64,000 nt of DNA from the NCBI GenBank assembly GCA_032718565.1, contig JAVGVS010000537.1, positions 167,285-231,284 on the forward strand, in the 5' to 3' direction. The notes under the pieces were generated by a model. The model was not told the DNA's origin. It ran no database searches and saw only the letters and a program-made list of their open reading frames with translations. Both the position numbers and the translations under genes were made by a program. The DNA comes from Distichodus sexfasciatus. Taxonomy: Eukaryota; Chordata; Actinopteri; Characiformes; Distichodontidae. Below, piece after piece: positions 1 through 11,530 of the stretch; within the stretch, counting starts at the first letter, position 1; the number at the start of each line of letters is the position of its first letter.

Positions 1-1064
1 AGGGAAAATAGGTCTACAGAGGATGCAATAATAACAGCTCTCCACACAGCCCTCACAATTCTGGATAACATTAATACCTATGTGAGGATGCTGTTTGTGG
101 ACTTTAGCTCCGCCTTTAATACTGTAAGACCTCATAAACTGGTTCAGAAGCTGAGCGACCTGGGCCTTGGCAACTCACTGTGCACATGGATACTGGACTT
201 CCTCTGTGACAGACCTCAGAATGTCAGGATGGGAGACTACACCTCCTCCACTCTCATCCTAAACACAGGCACACCACAGGGGTGTGTCCTCAGCCCCATC
301 TTCTACTCCCTTTACACACATGACTGTTCCCCCATTCACACCAGCAACACCATAGTTAAATTTGCTGACAACACCACAATCGTAGGACTAATCACAAATA
401 ACAATGAAGCAGCCTACAGAGAGGAGGTCCAGCACTTGCAATGATGGTGTACTAGCAATAACCTGGACCTGAACACGGCCAAGACCATGGAGATGATCAT
501 GCACTTCAGAAGATCGAAGCAGTCTGAGCACTCCGCCCTCTACAGTATATTGATGGGGAAGAGGTAGAGAGGGTGGAGAGCTTTCAGTTTCTTGGAGTCC
601 ACATCGCTGCTGACTTCACCTGGTCCACATACATCTCCCACCATGTGGGGAAGGCATAACAAAGACTGTACTTCCTCAGGAAGTTGCATCAGGCCCACTT
701 CCCCCAAATCTTGCTGATTAACATCTATTGTTCCACCATCGAGAGTCTCCTGACCTACTGCTGTACAGCGTAGTACAGCTGCTGCACAACGAAGGACAGG
801 GAGAACCTGAAATGGGTGGTGAGAACAGCAGAGCAGGTGATTGGAGCCACATTACCCCCCCTCAGAGATATTTACATTGGCAGACTCCAGCGGAAAGCCA
901 GTAATATCATTAAAGACTCCTCACACCCTGGACACTCACTTTTCGCCCCCCTGCCCTCTGGAAGACGCTACAGGACACTCTGGACAAAGACAAATAGACT
1001 CAAAAAAAATTTTTATCCTCAGGCAGTAAACTGTGCCCCCCACCCAATTCATGACACTGTGTAA
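1..1064 (+). pseudogene. Rex1/CR1-like LINE reverse transcriptase, 3' part, broken
   Basis: This is the C-terminal half of a non-LTR reverse transcriptase whose 5' part lies outside the window. The open stretch 82-444 has the RT motif VDFSSAFNT, then GTPQGCVLSP, then the catalytic box. A second fragment at 816-1064 carries the conserved end of the family (ARTAEQVIG-like, then LLPSGRRYR-like text, then FYPQAVN). The catalytic box reads FADN instead of FADD, so the second active-site aspartate is lost, and stops or frameshifts lie between 444 and 816. Retrotransposition activity is therefore excluded. Assignment to Rex1 rather than another CR1-related clade is from remembered family text and is moderately sure. 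Confidence 0.8.
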
Positions 1065-1430
1065 TATTCACTTACATGACTGTGCAATATATATATTGAT
1101 GATACTGTGCAGTATCCACTTACATGACTGTGTGTGCAATATCTGTTTTCAGAGCAAGTCCCAGACATTGAACATACTCTACTTTACATAGACTCTTAAA
1201 AATGTGTGGTTTACCTTAGACTGTCACTTTTTGGACATTTACTGTTACTCAAGTGGTTGTTGATGGTTGTCATGGAGTTAATACAACAGTGTTGTGATAA
1301 TGTGATGTATTTGTTTTTGTGGGTCAAAGTCACAGTAAACTTTGTCATCTCTGCTATATACTGTCATGCCAGATGAGATGATGTGGCTCCAGTTTTAACA
1401 GAGTAAAGAACAAGGAACGAAGAACAAAAA
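1065..1430 (+). repeat. LINE 3' untranslated tail
   Basis: A/T-rich non-coding sequence directly follows the RT end. It contains repeats of 'cttacatgactgtg' at about 1071-1137 and an A-rich end near 1405-1430. It is read as the 3' UTR of the preceding LINE; the exact end is not visible. Confidence 0.5.
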
Positions 1431-2214
1431 AGGCACATCGAATAAGCAATATATTAATAGAATATAAAATATACAATTTAAACTAGAGGTAGAATATAAA
1501 ATATAAACTTTAAACTAGAAGTAGAAAGAGAGGCAATTTGGTTACATGCGGTAGTCACCCTACAATGGGTGGGTGGATATGCAGGAATCAGCATAAAGAC
1601 ATGGCCTCTTTCACCAAGAAAAGAGTGGGAGAACTGGAAAAATGCCCGTTCAAAAATGAGCTTCACCGTTGGTGGTTTTATTGAAGAAAAACCTAATTAC
1701 ACTTTTTATCATAGCAAAAAAACAAAAACTGAGAACTATCTTTAGATGTTGTTATTCACGCAAATTCACAAACCACTGCTCTCTGCTCTTACCAGAATCT
1801 TTGTTTTGGTTCCAGTGGTGCGCGGTGCGGTCTGCCAGCTGTACGGCTGCATCAGGAATCAGGGGGTGTTTTTTCTCCATTAGTAGTTCCAGCTCATTCA
1901 TTTTATGGATCAAGGATCTCGCTTTAGTATAATCTGGTATTAACTTTGTCAACTCTATTTCATGATGTTTTTAAATATTATTTGATCTTTAAATTATTTT
2001 ATTACTGTAACTGAATTTTTTCACAACGTGACATTTCTGGACAGTGTCTCGCATATGTCTTCACATGGAACTGAAAACTCGTAAACACATGCACAACATA
2101 TTGAGGTTTCTTGAAGCAGAACAAAAACAGGGCCTGATGTCCTAAAAGGAAAACAGAAATATCTCTCTTCTTTTTACAGCACATAAACACAAAACCGGAC
2201 AGGGTAAGCCTGTG
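1431..2214. other. Unassigned A/T-rich stretch
   Basis: No gene is recognised. A 66-codon open frame on the minus strand (1752-1952) has a protein-like, hydrophilic composition (for example HKMNELELLMEKKHP) and might be an exon or transposase remnant, but no family was recognised and no convincing splice sites were found. Confidence 0.3.
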
Positions 2215-2400
2215 GAGAGTGGCGTTTTACTGCTGTGGTACTCATGAGCAAGGTGGCCAAGCACTGTTTCCCGGGCGCTGCCCAAAACAAAGCTGCCCAC
2301 TGTTTATCCATGGATTGGTCAAATGAAGAGGTCACATTTCGTTGTGGTGCACCGTGTGCTGTGTTGGGCTATGTTCTCAATGTCAAATAATTACTGACTT
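2215..2400 (+). repeat. SINE fragment (tRNA-derived family), body and tail
   Basis: This resembles the copies at 51480-51690, 57370-57535 and 62613-62850: the text 'actcatgagcaa' leads into 'gctgcccactg', then 'cacatttcgttgtggtgca' and a 'gtgtgctgtg' segment. The tRNA-like head with its A and B boxes is missing or unrecognisable here, so it is a truncated old copy. Confidence 0.6.
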
Positions 2401-2905
2401 AGTCATATACAGTGGAGACCGCCAAACTATATGAGAAAGGTAAAATGGTAACGTAAAACAAACCAAGTAATTCAAACAAGCCAAGCAAACTAAGCAGAAA
2501 ACAAGCAACTCAAATACTACGGCCAGTGAACAAATCAAGACAGACAGGGGCAGCTTAGACAGTACAAAAACAGATACAAGACAACAAAGGGTTTGTTACA
2601 TCCACTGGTCAGAGAGAGAGACTGTAACATAGAACATAGATTTCAAGCCATGTACATGCAGATTAGCTGCTAAATACTGGGGCAATGTGTGAACAAATGC
2701 TGAACTTGTAAATTGTCCTGCACAGAAATACTGCCAGCATGGTTCGTGTTTGTTCATGTTTGAACAGAGCCATATAGTTGCTAATGCTTATTGCCAGTGA
2801 TATTTTGTAAGAACTAAAAAAGTAATAATAATTACGACAATGATCAATACTCAGTATTGGACAAGAAGAGAAACTGATGTAAACATGTGTTGATAAATGT
2901 ATAAA
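2401..2905. other. Unassigned non-coding stretch
   Basis: Nothing is recognised: A-rich, no long open frame, no clear repeat boundary. Confidence 0.4.
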
Positions 2906-3700
2906 ATGATTTAAGATAGATTGCTGTTCATAGACTTTAGTTCAGCATTCATCACCATCATTCCCCAAAGACTGTATGTGAACCTGAACAAGCTGGGACT
3001 GATCAACTCCCTCTGTCCTCAGTCCACTGCTGTTCACACTCCTGACCCACGACTGCACCGCCCTGCACCGCCCTGCACAGCTCAAACCACATCATCAAAT
3101 TTGCTGACGACACGACCGGGGTGGGGCACATCAGCAGCAATGATGAGTCGGCATACAGAGAGCTGGCTGCCTGGTGCAGTGATAGCTTTTTCTCACAAGC
3201 TGTCAGACTCTGGAACATGCCCTCACACTTCCCCCACCCTAACACCCAGTGTGTGAACTGACTCTGTGAACTGACTTTGTTGCACCTCTGTTGTCTTGTG
3301 ATGCACACGCTGCAATTTGGGCAATCTCATTCATGCTGCACTGAAACTGTCTCCAAAAAAATGTTGAATGTTTATTTTTACAAAACTGTACAGTATTGTC
3401 ACTCCAAACTGCTGCTGGTCTGGCGTATATTTAATGCCAGACAATCAAAATAGTTATCCTTCTCTCATGACTGCTGCTACAACATTGCTCTAATCTTTGG
3501 ACAGTTTTTGCACTGCTGCTACATATTGCACAACCATTGAACATTGAATGTATATATCACTGGTAAACCTTCTAACTAACTGGATCTGCACAAATTATTG
3601 AAAATATTGACTCTGGTTCTCCACTGCTGTTACAAAATCTGCACAAACCTGATCCAACTTGAATGTTAGTCCGACTTTTTTAAGATATACTGTTTTATTA
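2906..3700 (+). pseudogene. Rex1-like LINE relic with internal deletion, plus 3' tail
   Basis: The RT motif FIDFSSAF is present at about 2926-2950 and jumps after 'LINSLC' directly to the downstream 'LLTHDCTA'-like and 'ICRRHD'-like segments, and then to the family's end ('KLSDSGT'), so most of the RT palm is deleted. The tail at 3260-3680 ('tgatgcacacgc', 'ctccaaactgctgctg', 'atttaatgccagac') is the same tail found at 56310-56680, which shows both are one family. Not functional. Confidence 0.75.
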
Positions 3701-3949
3701 ATAGACCAGATGTAGAATTTTTCATGTTGAAACTAACCTATTGTTACTAACCTCATGCACATTCAGTGTAAAAGTCAATTCAAGACCATAGTTGAAGGTC
3801 AATACTGCATGAATTAATGCTTATAAGAATGTTGAGGATCATTTAGTTTGATTCTACTTGGAAGTGATTGGTTTTTATTGATTGTTAGCCTGCTAGATTT
3901 TATTTAGATATAATTAAAAATGTGTTAATTGGTATTCCTATAGGAACCA

Positions 3950-4600
3950 TCCAATCATTGTATGGTGCCCCAAAATATTTAGTATGAGCAGCAAGCAGGT
4001 ACTTGAAACTGCTGGTTCCTCTGCAGTCTCAAGAACCTATCAATGCAGGGTACTCCAGAGGCTTTAAGCCACCCCTTACTACTGCTCACAATGAGAGACA
4101 TTTGCAGTGGGCTCAGAAATACATGAAGACTAATTTTCAAACAGTTCTATTCACTGATTAACGCTGCACCAAATTGAATGGTCCAGATGAATGGAGTTCT
4201 GGATGGTTGGTGGATGGCCACCATGTCCCAACAAGGCTGCAACATCAGCAAGGAGATGGGCAGTGATGTTTTGGGCTGGAATAATGGGGAGTGAGATGGT
4301 AGGCCCCTTTAGGGTGTCTGAAGGTGTCAAAATGACCTGCAAAATATGCAGAGTTTCTAACTGATGATTTACTGCCATAAGTCTCGAAATAAGAACTGTG
4401 CCTTCTGCAGTAAAATCACCCCATGCTGCAGAAATACTACTGAATCCTTGGGTGCTATGGGTGGGTATAAAGAAAGAAAAACACATGGTGTGGCCAACAT
4501 CATCCCCTGACCTCAACCCTGTTGAGATCTATGAAGGTGGGTGGCAGTATACCTCCAAACAGCAGCTCAGCAGCTCAGTTTCTAACTGATGATTTCCTGC
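3950..4600 (+). pseudogene. Tc1/mariner-superfamily transposase relic
   Basis: Reading across frames gives the conserved end of an IS630/Tc1-type DDE transposase: a VMFWAG-type segment at about 4265-4285, VGPF at about 4300, then MVWPTSSPDLNPVE at about 4486-4530, followed by YEGG and TSKQQL. The SPDLNP motif surrounds the last catalytic acidic residue. Many frameshifts and a local duplication of 'tttctaactgatgattt' (4349 and 4578) show it is dead. No terminal inverted repeats were recognised. Confidence 0.75.
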
Positions 4601-4613
4601 CATAGGCCTAGAA

Positions 4614-6561
4614 CAGTGATTCTTAACCATATGGCCGCGGCCCACTCTTGGCCAAGTCATGGAGAAGTTTTTTTAATGAAAAAATGAAGATGAAAGTAAT
4701 GCCAACTTTGCGCGCAAGTACAACTCTGACTTTATAAACTTCGGCTTTGTGAACGGAGGTAGCGAGGCAGAGCCCAAAGCCCAGTGTGGGCTAACACTAT
4801 CCAACGAAGCACTCAAGCCTTCTAAACTAAGGCGGCATCTAGAAACCAAACATCCAAAGCTTGTTGGAAGGCCATTTGATTTTTTTCAGGAGAAAAGAAA
4901 ATGGGCTTCAGATACAGAGAAGATCCATTGTGTCACTCACTAGCAAGGCTAAATGTGCTTTGAAAGCCAGCTACCTCATAGCCAGACATGTGGCGCAGAG
5001 TAAGTGTTCATGGTAGCGGAGGAATTGGTTCTGCCTGCCGCTGTGGATATGTGCCGTGAGATGATCGGGGAGGCTGCTGCAAAGAAGCTGAGGACCATCC
5101 CACTCTCAAACGACACTGTTAGTCACGGTATTGCTGACATGGCCTCAGACATACAGCATCAGCTTCTGGAGAGAATTAAAAAATAGCCAAGTTTTCTCTT
5201 TGCAATTAGACGAATCAACTGATGTCACAAATGCTGCACTGCTGGTGGTTTTTGCTCGCTATCGTTGGGACAGCAGTTTGCAAGAAGACATACTGTTTTG
5301 TGGAGAGCTACCAACTTGAGCTACAGCTGAGGAATGTTTCCACTGCATAGATTACTACTTTACTGAGAATGGCCTGGACTGGCAAAACTGTGTTGGAGTG
5401 TGCAGTGATGGTGCAGCGTCAACGACTGGCAGGCATCGCGGCGTCATCAGGCAGATACTTGATCATGTGCCAGAAGCTAAATGGACCCGTTGTTTTCTCC
5501 ACCATGAAAGCCTTGCAGCAAAAAAAGATGTCACCAGAGTTCCACGGCGTGATGGATGTAAGTGTGAAAACCATCAACTTCATTAAAAATAATGCTGTGA
5601 ACTCCAGATGTTTTGCTAAGCTTTGTGAGGGCATGGAAGCAGATCATGTCTACCTGCTCTATCATAGTGAGGGTCAGATGGCTCTCAAGAGGACTTGTCC
5701 TCAAGCGTTTGTTTGATCTGAGGAAAGAGGTTTTCTCTTTTCTCACTGAGAAAAGAGCTTCCCTTGCACATTACTATACAAATACCAAGTTCACAGCAAA
5801 ACTTGCCTACCTCTGTGACATCTTTTCACTGCTGAACCAGCTGAATATCTCACTGCAAGGGAGAAATAGCAACTTATTTTTGTTGCAGACAAAGTTCAAG
5901 CTTTCAAGAGGAAACTTGCTTTGTGGACTAAGAGGGCCCAGGAAGAGAGAATGGACATGTTTCCACTTTTGTCTGACATTTTGGAAAGCTCCCCTCAGGA
6001 GAAGATCACGTCTAGCACTCAGGGCTGTGAAACTCCTTCTCCCATTCACGACTACATACCTGTGTGAATCAGGATTCTCCACTGTGGTCTTAACTAAGAC
6101 CAAAGCTCGCAACAGACTAAGAGCTTCACTGGAGGCTACACTGAGAGTGAGCCTTTCCCCAGTTCCACTCAGACTGGATCTGATCATGTCTCAGAGGCAG
6201 GACCAAGTGTCTCATTAAGAGGTGGACATAAAATGTCAGTTGTAGCATGTTAAAAATGGACTGCTGTGACTTGTTATTGTTCATTTGTCACAGATTTGAA
6301 GAGTAACTTCAAACTAACTAGTTCTGCCATGCAAAAATGAAGACTGCTAAATTGTCAAAGGCTATAAGGCAGTATTTTCATTTGCACTTTTTTAAAATTG
6401 TATTTACATTTGATTTATTTATTAAATACAAATCAAACCAAGACTCAGATCAATTGAAAAGTGTTTATATTTATTTATGAAGAGTTTATATTTGAATGGG
6501 CCCTGGGCCACTTTGTACTGGGAAAATTGGGCCCTGAGGTCAAAAAGGTTAAGAACCCCTG
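4614..6561 (+). mobile_element. hAT DNA transposon with matching ends
   Basis: The left end begins CAGTGATTCTTAACC and the right end, read inward, is CAGGGGTTCTTAACC, the typical short hAT terminal inverted repeat. The length is 1,948 bp. The flanks (gcctagaa and ctctatgc) only loosely resemble the nTCTAGAn 8-bp target preference of hAT elements, so the duplication has decayed or the target was altered. It lies between the Tc1 relic and an opposite-strand LINE fragment, indicating nested insertion. Confidence 0.85.
4690..6217 (+). pseudogene. hAT transposase (BED finger, ZBED5/SCAND3-like), broken
   Basis: Frame-by-frame reading gives a BED-type zinc-finger region (4749-4943, ending in an H-x4-H-like RRHLETKH), a DUF4371-like region with LDESTDVTNAA (about 5205-5240), and the C-terminal hAT dimerisation motif LPFTTTYLCESGFS (about 6035-6080) followed by KTKARNRL. 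The order matches ZBED5/SCAND3-type hAT transposases. Several stops and frameshifts, and a deletion before the dimerisation domain near 5990-6030, make it non-functional. The host family contains domesticated genes, but nothing here suggests domestication. Confidence 0.85.
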
Positions 6562-6565
6562 CTCT

Positions 6566-6710
6566 ATGCACTTGCTGATGTAGCAGGTCACAGATTCTGC
6601 AAACTCGTCCAGATTCACGCAGCTGTCGTAGCTGCCTGTTTGAACACACTCCAGTCTATAGCAAGCACTTAACCACAATTTACTCCAGGCAGACTCCATT
6701 TTGTCCAGGA
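6566..6710 (-). pseudogene. LINE fragment (Rex1/CR1-like, between endonuclease and RT)
   Basis: The minus-strand translation includes NLDEFAESVTCYISKC, like the linker between endonuclease and RT in the LINE at 35190-36604 (there DINEFADVAVSFILANE). The piece is short and ends against the hAT right terminus. It is probably the LINE into which the hAT element inserted. Confidence 0.5.
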
Positions 6711-8708
6711 AGACATGCAGTTTGGAAAATGAAATAAGTAAGAGTTTTTGTTAAATGCAGTAAAAGTTTGTTTGATGCTGTAAACGCGTGAATGCTGTTA
6801 CATCTTTGAGCAGGAATTGCGAGACAAAGCGGTATGCAAGAGCAAGTAAAGTGTAATGAGACTGGATTCAGCCATGAAATAAACACAAAATAAACGTGGG
6901 AAACCAACCAACCAACCACTTTTTTTCTGAAGAATTAGATGCCGAAATACATTTGATGTAACAGTTGCTTCTGCCTTCCAGAACAGCAGAAAAGGCATTT
7001 GTTGAGGGTCAACAATACATGGGTCAATTGTGTGAAGTGCCTTTTATCTATTAAAATAAATCACTAAAATGTGCAATTACTAACATGTTTCAATTCACAT
7101 GTTAATTTTATCCAGATGTGCAAAAAATGCACAATAAGGCCCGTTGAAAGTGCCTCACACTAGTTTATGTATTTAATAGTTTGTTTTTCCCCTCTCTGTT
7201 CTCTTTTTTCTTTCTTTTTCTTCTGTGATTTTTCATTTTTTATTGAGAGGCTCCGTACCCCGCATTGCTAAAAATGGTTCATTAAAATGAATGGCTCTAT
7301 AGCGCTCATATGTAATGCCTAGTTTGAACAGTAGATGGTGCTGTAGCTCAAACATTGAGAACCAAAGTTGAATCTAGTGTTATCTTTCCATCTCTAAATA
7401 AGTTCTGGTTAATTTTAAGACACGGCAGCGAACTAGAACAGACAGTGGTTTTATTTGTAGAGTTTTTTTTAAATCTACAATATCAAATCAACACGTTAGT
7501 AAAGTTAAAACTAACTAAAGGAAAGTTCTATCTAGTTAATATTACAAGTAATAAATCATTTTATACATTTTTCATTATATGTTAACATCAGTTTCTCTTA
7601 ATGTCCAACACTGAATACTTTTTTTATTTACGTCCTTAACTTTTAGCTTTCTATTTTAATGGTGTTACACTGTGCCCCAGAAATTTTAGCCTTACTTTGT
7701 GGAGTCAAACTGAATAGAACAATAAAGCAACTTTGAACTGAACTGAGCTTAATTTATTAAATGGAGTGTTCAAGCTTTTTAGAATCTATTACTGTCGCGT
7801 CTTCTATTTTAGAAGAAACAAGCATTGGGCCAATTGTGTCATAACATCAGTCGAACCTTTATTGAAAACCCCCCAAACTCTCTCACTGACATCTCATTGG
7901 TCCCCACTCAAACACATTCAAGATCCACACTCCAGATGGTCTACGCTCCTTACATATATTCAGGTACACCACAATTACATATTTTACTCAGCACAGTGGA
8001 TGCTGCCTGTGATGACATCACAGCAAGTTGATACAGATGCTGGATGAGGAACAGTGCTTGTCCATGCACTGTCCAAACCTGCTGATGCAATTCATTTGTA
8101 GTTGTGCATTTATTTTCTTAATTACTGTCACAAGACAGGCCTGTTTGCACTTATTCTCATAGTAGTAATCAGATTCCACATCCCCTATGACACCCTTCAA
8201 CTTTGGAAATTATCCTGAACCTGCCCTAAAACAAGACAGAAAACCCCTTGCAGCCAGAACTTGAATGGCCAAGTAATGTAAAATTAATAGGATTTACCTC
8301 AAAATTATAAAGAAAAAATGCTACATTTTTAATATGGTCATAAATATTTATATTATGGGATACATTTTAAATTACAGTTATTTGTTGTGATTTTATGTAA
8401 ATTTGTACATAATTTGAGAAAGTGGGAAAGATATATAATTTATAAGTATAATTTATACAGTATTTTTCCTGTTAAAAACATAAAAAACACGTAATTTCTC
8501 ATTATTGGAATTATGCGTAAAATAACATTTGGTTTATTAATTAAGAGATAAAATCTGTAATTACAGAGTTTTGCACAGCTTTTAAAAAAGAAAAAAATCA
8601 CAGATATTTTCTGTAAAATTAAAAAATTTTTTACAGTGTAGATTGATTCTACTTTTCTTTCAGTCTGTACATTTTAAGTAGTTTCTCAGTTCGTTCATTA
8701 ATCCATTC
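6711..8708. other. Non-coding A/T-rich interval with a possible LINE tail
   Basis: No gene is recognised. Around 7600-7745 a 'tgtgccccagaaattttagcc...' segment ends in 'tttgaactgaactgagc', which looks like a non-LTR 3' end with a short repeated tail. The remainder is A/T-rich with homopolymer runs. Confidence 0.35.
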
Positions 8709-8711
8709 TTA

Positions 8712-9005
8712 GGCCTTGTTCACACGGACGTCTGAACCAGGTGTTTTTCTGGCGTTCATGGCACCAGGTGAGTGCAGACTGAACGCTGACCGTTTTTCTG
8801 CTCGTTTACGCCGGCTGCGCGTTCGGGTGGCGTCAAATAAACGCTGCATGCTACGTTTTTTGCCGTCAAAATCCCGACGAACGCGTGGAAAACGACGCCT
8901 TTGCGAACGCCAGTGAAACGCCAATCGAACGCAGCTACAAAATGCAGCAAAAACGCGTATGGCATTCAGAGAGCGTTCATTTTGAACGTCCGTGTGGATG
9001 AGGCC
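8712..9005. mobile_element. MITE, PIF/Harbinger-like, with TTA duplication
   Basis: The ends are inverted copies: GGCCTTGTTCACACGGACGT at the left, and the right end reads GGCCTCATCCACACGGACGT inward. TTA flanks both sides (8709-8711 and 9006-9008), fitting the 3-bp TWA target of PIF/Harbinger elements. The 294-bp interior is much more G/C- and CpG-rich than the surroundings ('gcgttcg', 'aacgc' repeats) and carries no transposase, so it is non-autonomous. Confidence 0.8.
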
Positions 9006-9008
9006 TTA

Positions 9009-9975
9009 ATAATAAGACACATACAGATCCTTAATATCATTTCTTAGAGTAATATGGATTGATTGTTCCTATAGAAACAATCAGTCAGTCTAGAATTTTG
9101 AGTTAACTCAACTCACATACAAAAGTTAAAAAAACATATAGACAGAGACTCAGCTAACTTTCACTTTTGAGTTAAGTCAACACAATATTAAGATTAAGAT
9201 TAACCTATGTACAAAGTTTCAATTAACTTGGATTGTTAAGTAGTCGTCATTATTATATAAGTTCGACTAACATAGGTATAGAGGTTTAATCAACTTTGAT
9301 TGTGGAGTTGTATCAAGCTAAATTCAAACCAATAAATCTGCCTTGTTTAAGAGTTAATTAAACATTTTCTTCTACTATTTAAAGCAAGATTCAACCACAA
9401 TGCCTTGTTTAGAGTTGATAAAATTGTTACATTACCAGAAGAAAACAAGTTTAATTTATGAATAAAAAGAACAGAAAAATTTCAACCACGTAAAACAGAT
9501 TCATCATTTTCTTCAAGATATGAAATATTCAGTATAAAATGCAGCAATATATGAACCAATACATTAAACCACTTTAAAAAGGTGTTGATTTTCCTGAATA
9601 GGATTCATACATAAACATATGCAATATATGCACACCTCAAGACTGAGGTAACTGAGAATAAAGTGTACTACACATTGAAATGTGTCAAATAAAAGGCACC
9701 AAAGCAGCTTATAATACTGCAATACGCTTCAGAATAAAACTCACTATAGAAGTACAAAGAATAAAGTGCACACTGCAAATTCACAAACAACAATAATTAA
9801 CTGACCAGGAACAGGTCAACAGTACAGTAGAAGTTATAGATAGCATTGTATCTAACATCAGGGTGTCTACAGGGGTGCCCAATCTTGCTCAGAGTCATAA
9901 CATCAAACATCAGAAACACTGCAGATTGTCTTGCTAGTGTATGACAGTCTTGTGTGGACAAAAGTGTAAGAAATC
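9009..9975. other. Unassigned non-coding stretch
   Basis: No gene is recognised. The stretch 9090-9400 has several 'agttaactcaact' and 'gagttaag' variants that may be an old degenerate repeat; no boundaries are defined. Confidence 0.35.
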
Positions 9976-9979
9976 TAGA

Positions 9980-10290
9980 TTAGATAAAGGTCTTTGTCTT
10001 TACAGACTGCACCTTGGAAGAACACTGTGTGTTCAAATCAAAGAATATCCTCTCTATTACCTCAAGTATTTAACCTCGTTGGGATATTCCATATTCAAGG
10101 CAAAGAGGAGTCCAAATAGAAGGGCAACTGTAGTTGGAAGGTCTGGAATATCCTTAAGAACAACAGCCTCCTCCAGCACAATGGCAATGTTTGTCACACT
10201 TAGGACTGATGAAATAGATACTTCACCATCAACCATCTTCAGAATGCCGACTTTCATTTCCTTGGTCTGGCTCCCCACAGGATCTGTGTC
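9980..10290 (-). pseudogene. Terminal exon of a fish SAM-domain-protein-3-like gene
   Basis: The minus strand has an acceptor (tctag at 10291-10295) and then an exon coding DTDPVGSQTKEMKVGIL, a VALLFGLLFALNMEYP segment, and, after a one-base frame change near 10065, FEVI-like text with CSSKVQSVKTK before a stop at 9980-9982. Both parts match the order seen in a multicopy fish family annotated as sterile alpha motif domain-containing protein 3-like. Its function is not established. The frame change makes this a likely pseudogene, unless it is a sequence error. It joins in phase to the exon at 10388-10483. Confidence 0.6.
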
Positions 10291-10387
10291 CTAGACAAGA
10301 AAACAAAATTAGAAAAAAAAACCTCCTCTAAATTTAACTTTCACTTGCAAATACACTAATGACTGCGAAGATCAAATAAATATTTAC

Positions 10388-10483
10388 CAAGCATGTCCTA
10401 AAGAGAAATTTGGGATCTTCACGCATATACATGGGAAGACCTTCCACAAAAGCTGCCTTGCGATGGGCCACAATGTTGTTAGC
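10388..10483 (-). CDS. Internal exon of the same SAM-like gene
   Basis: This 96-bp exon has a canonical acceptor (ctttcag, reverse complement of 10484-10490) and donor (gtaaata, reverse complement of 10381-10387). It codes for AHRKAAFVEGLPMYMREDP and then KFLFRTCL, and continues in phase into DTDP of the next exon. The 97-bp intron is short, as usual in fish. No upstream exon was recognised. Confidence 0.6.
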
Positions 10484-10934
10484 CTGAAAGTACACAAAAT
10501 AAGTGCATCTGTAAATCTTTGGGATATTTATACTGCAATATTTACTTTTAAGGGATTGGCACAGTGCGACTCTTTTGTGGGATACTGATAAAAACTATAT
10601 GCACATATTTATTATTAAAGTGCCTGAAAATAAAATCATGTGTACTAGGAAACACATAGTTAATCGTTAGAATTGGAACCTTCCATTTAATATAACATCT
10701 CATTAAAACTAAAGATTGCATGTAAAGATGTTTTTTATAGCTTGTTGCTTTGTGTGTATAAAACACTAATCTGTTCTTTTTTCCATTAGTATTCTTATTT
10801 GATAGATAGTTTTTATGTTACAGATTTATAATTTTATAGATGATCAAAATGTTCACACTTTTCTAATTGGGATATTTCTCATTTGAACTTCACTAAGGTA
10901 TATAAGACAGATCAAAATTAAATTTCCCTCTCAG

Positions 10935-11125
10935 TTGTTGAAACTGGCAGCAAGGTGATTATGAAAGGTTGTGCAAGCAAAATATTTTGTGAGGGAGCAC
11001 CGTCGGCTGGCCTTAACGGAGAAATTGCTTGCTGCGAGGGAAACCTGTGTAACAACGCCAAGAGCATTCAACTGAGCATTCTTCTTATTTTGGGTTCTCT
11101 GCTATCTTGCATTCTCTTCCACTGA
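10935..11125 (+). CDS. Terminal exon of a Ly6/uPAR-type (three-finger) GPI-anchored protein
   Basis: After a polypyrimidine tract and acceptor (ccctctcag, ending at 10934), the exon codes for about 62 residues. It includes KGCASKIFC, the hallmark CCEGNLCNNA (CC-x3-LCN end of a Ly6 domain), and a hydrophobic tail with stop at 11123-11125. The tail looks like a GPI-attachment signal. Ly6 proteins are small disulphide-rich cell-surface proteins. Upstream exons (signal peptide and first half of the domain) were not found in the preceding kilobases, so this is either an orphan exon or one with very long introns. The exon itself is intact. Confidence 0.7.
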
Positions 11126-11399
11126 GCTTTTTAAAGCAGAAATCCAAATACATTACTTATCACATATTACAATTACTAATGATCTATGGGAAACAGTTTA
11201 AGAATGAAAGAACATTCATTATTGGCCATGTTGCAGGAAATAATATTCATGTAATCAACTAAAACTGTGGAAAGTGAAATATAATTGATTTTATGAGGTA
11301 GTACGCATATGAATCTCAACATATAAAAGTTTATTGGTTTGGGTTCGAATGCTAAAAAATGACCAGGTGACATTTATAAAGGTAGTAATTAACAATGTG

Positions 11400-11530
11400 A
11401 ATGTGATTGTGTGAGTGTGTGTGCCCTGCGGTGTGTTGGCGCCTGCCCAGGGTTGTTCTCTGCCTTGCTCACGTGGGTCCTGGGATAGGCTCCGATCCCC
11501 CGCATCCACAGGTGGGAATATTCGGTTCGG
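11400..11530 (+). repeat. L2-type 3' tail (LINE or V-SINE-like)
   Basis: The sequence 'gtgtgttggcgcctgcccagg', 'cctgggataggctccga' and the ending 'ggataatgaatgaatg' are the conserved 3' end and ATGA-type tail of L2-clade LINEs and the SINEs that borrow it. No coding part is attached. A shorter piece of the same tail lies at 62937-62995. Confidence 0.7.

Noticed and set aside
4614..6561. A domesticated ZBED-type host gene
   Set aside because: Terminal inverted repeats are still present and the coding region is interrupted many times, so it is a dead transposon.
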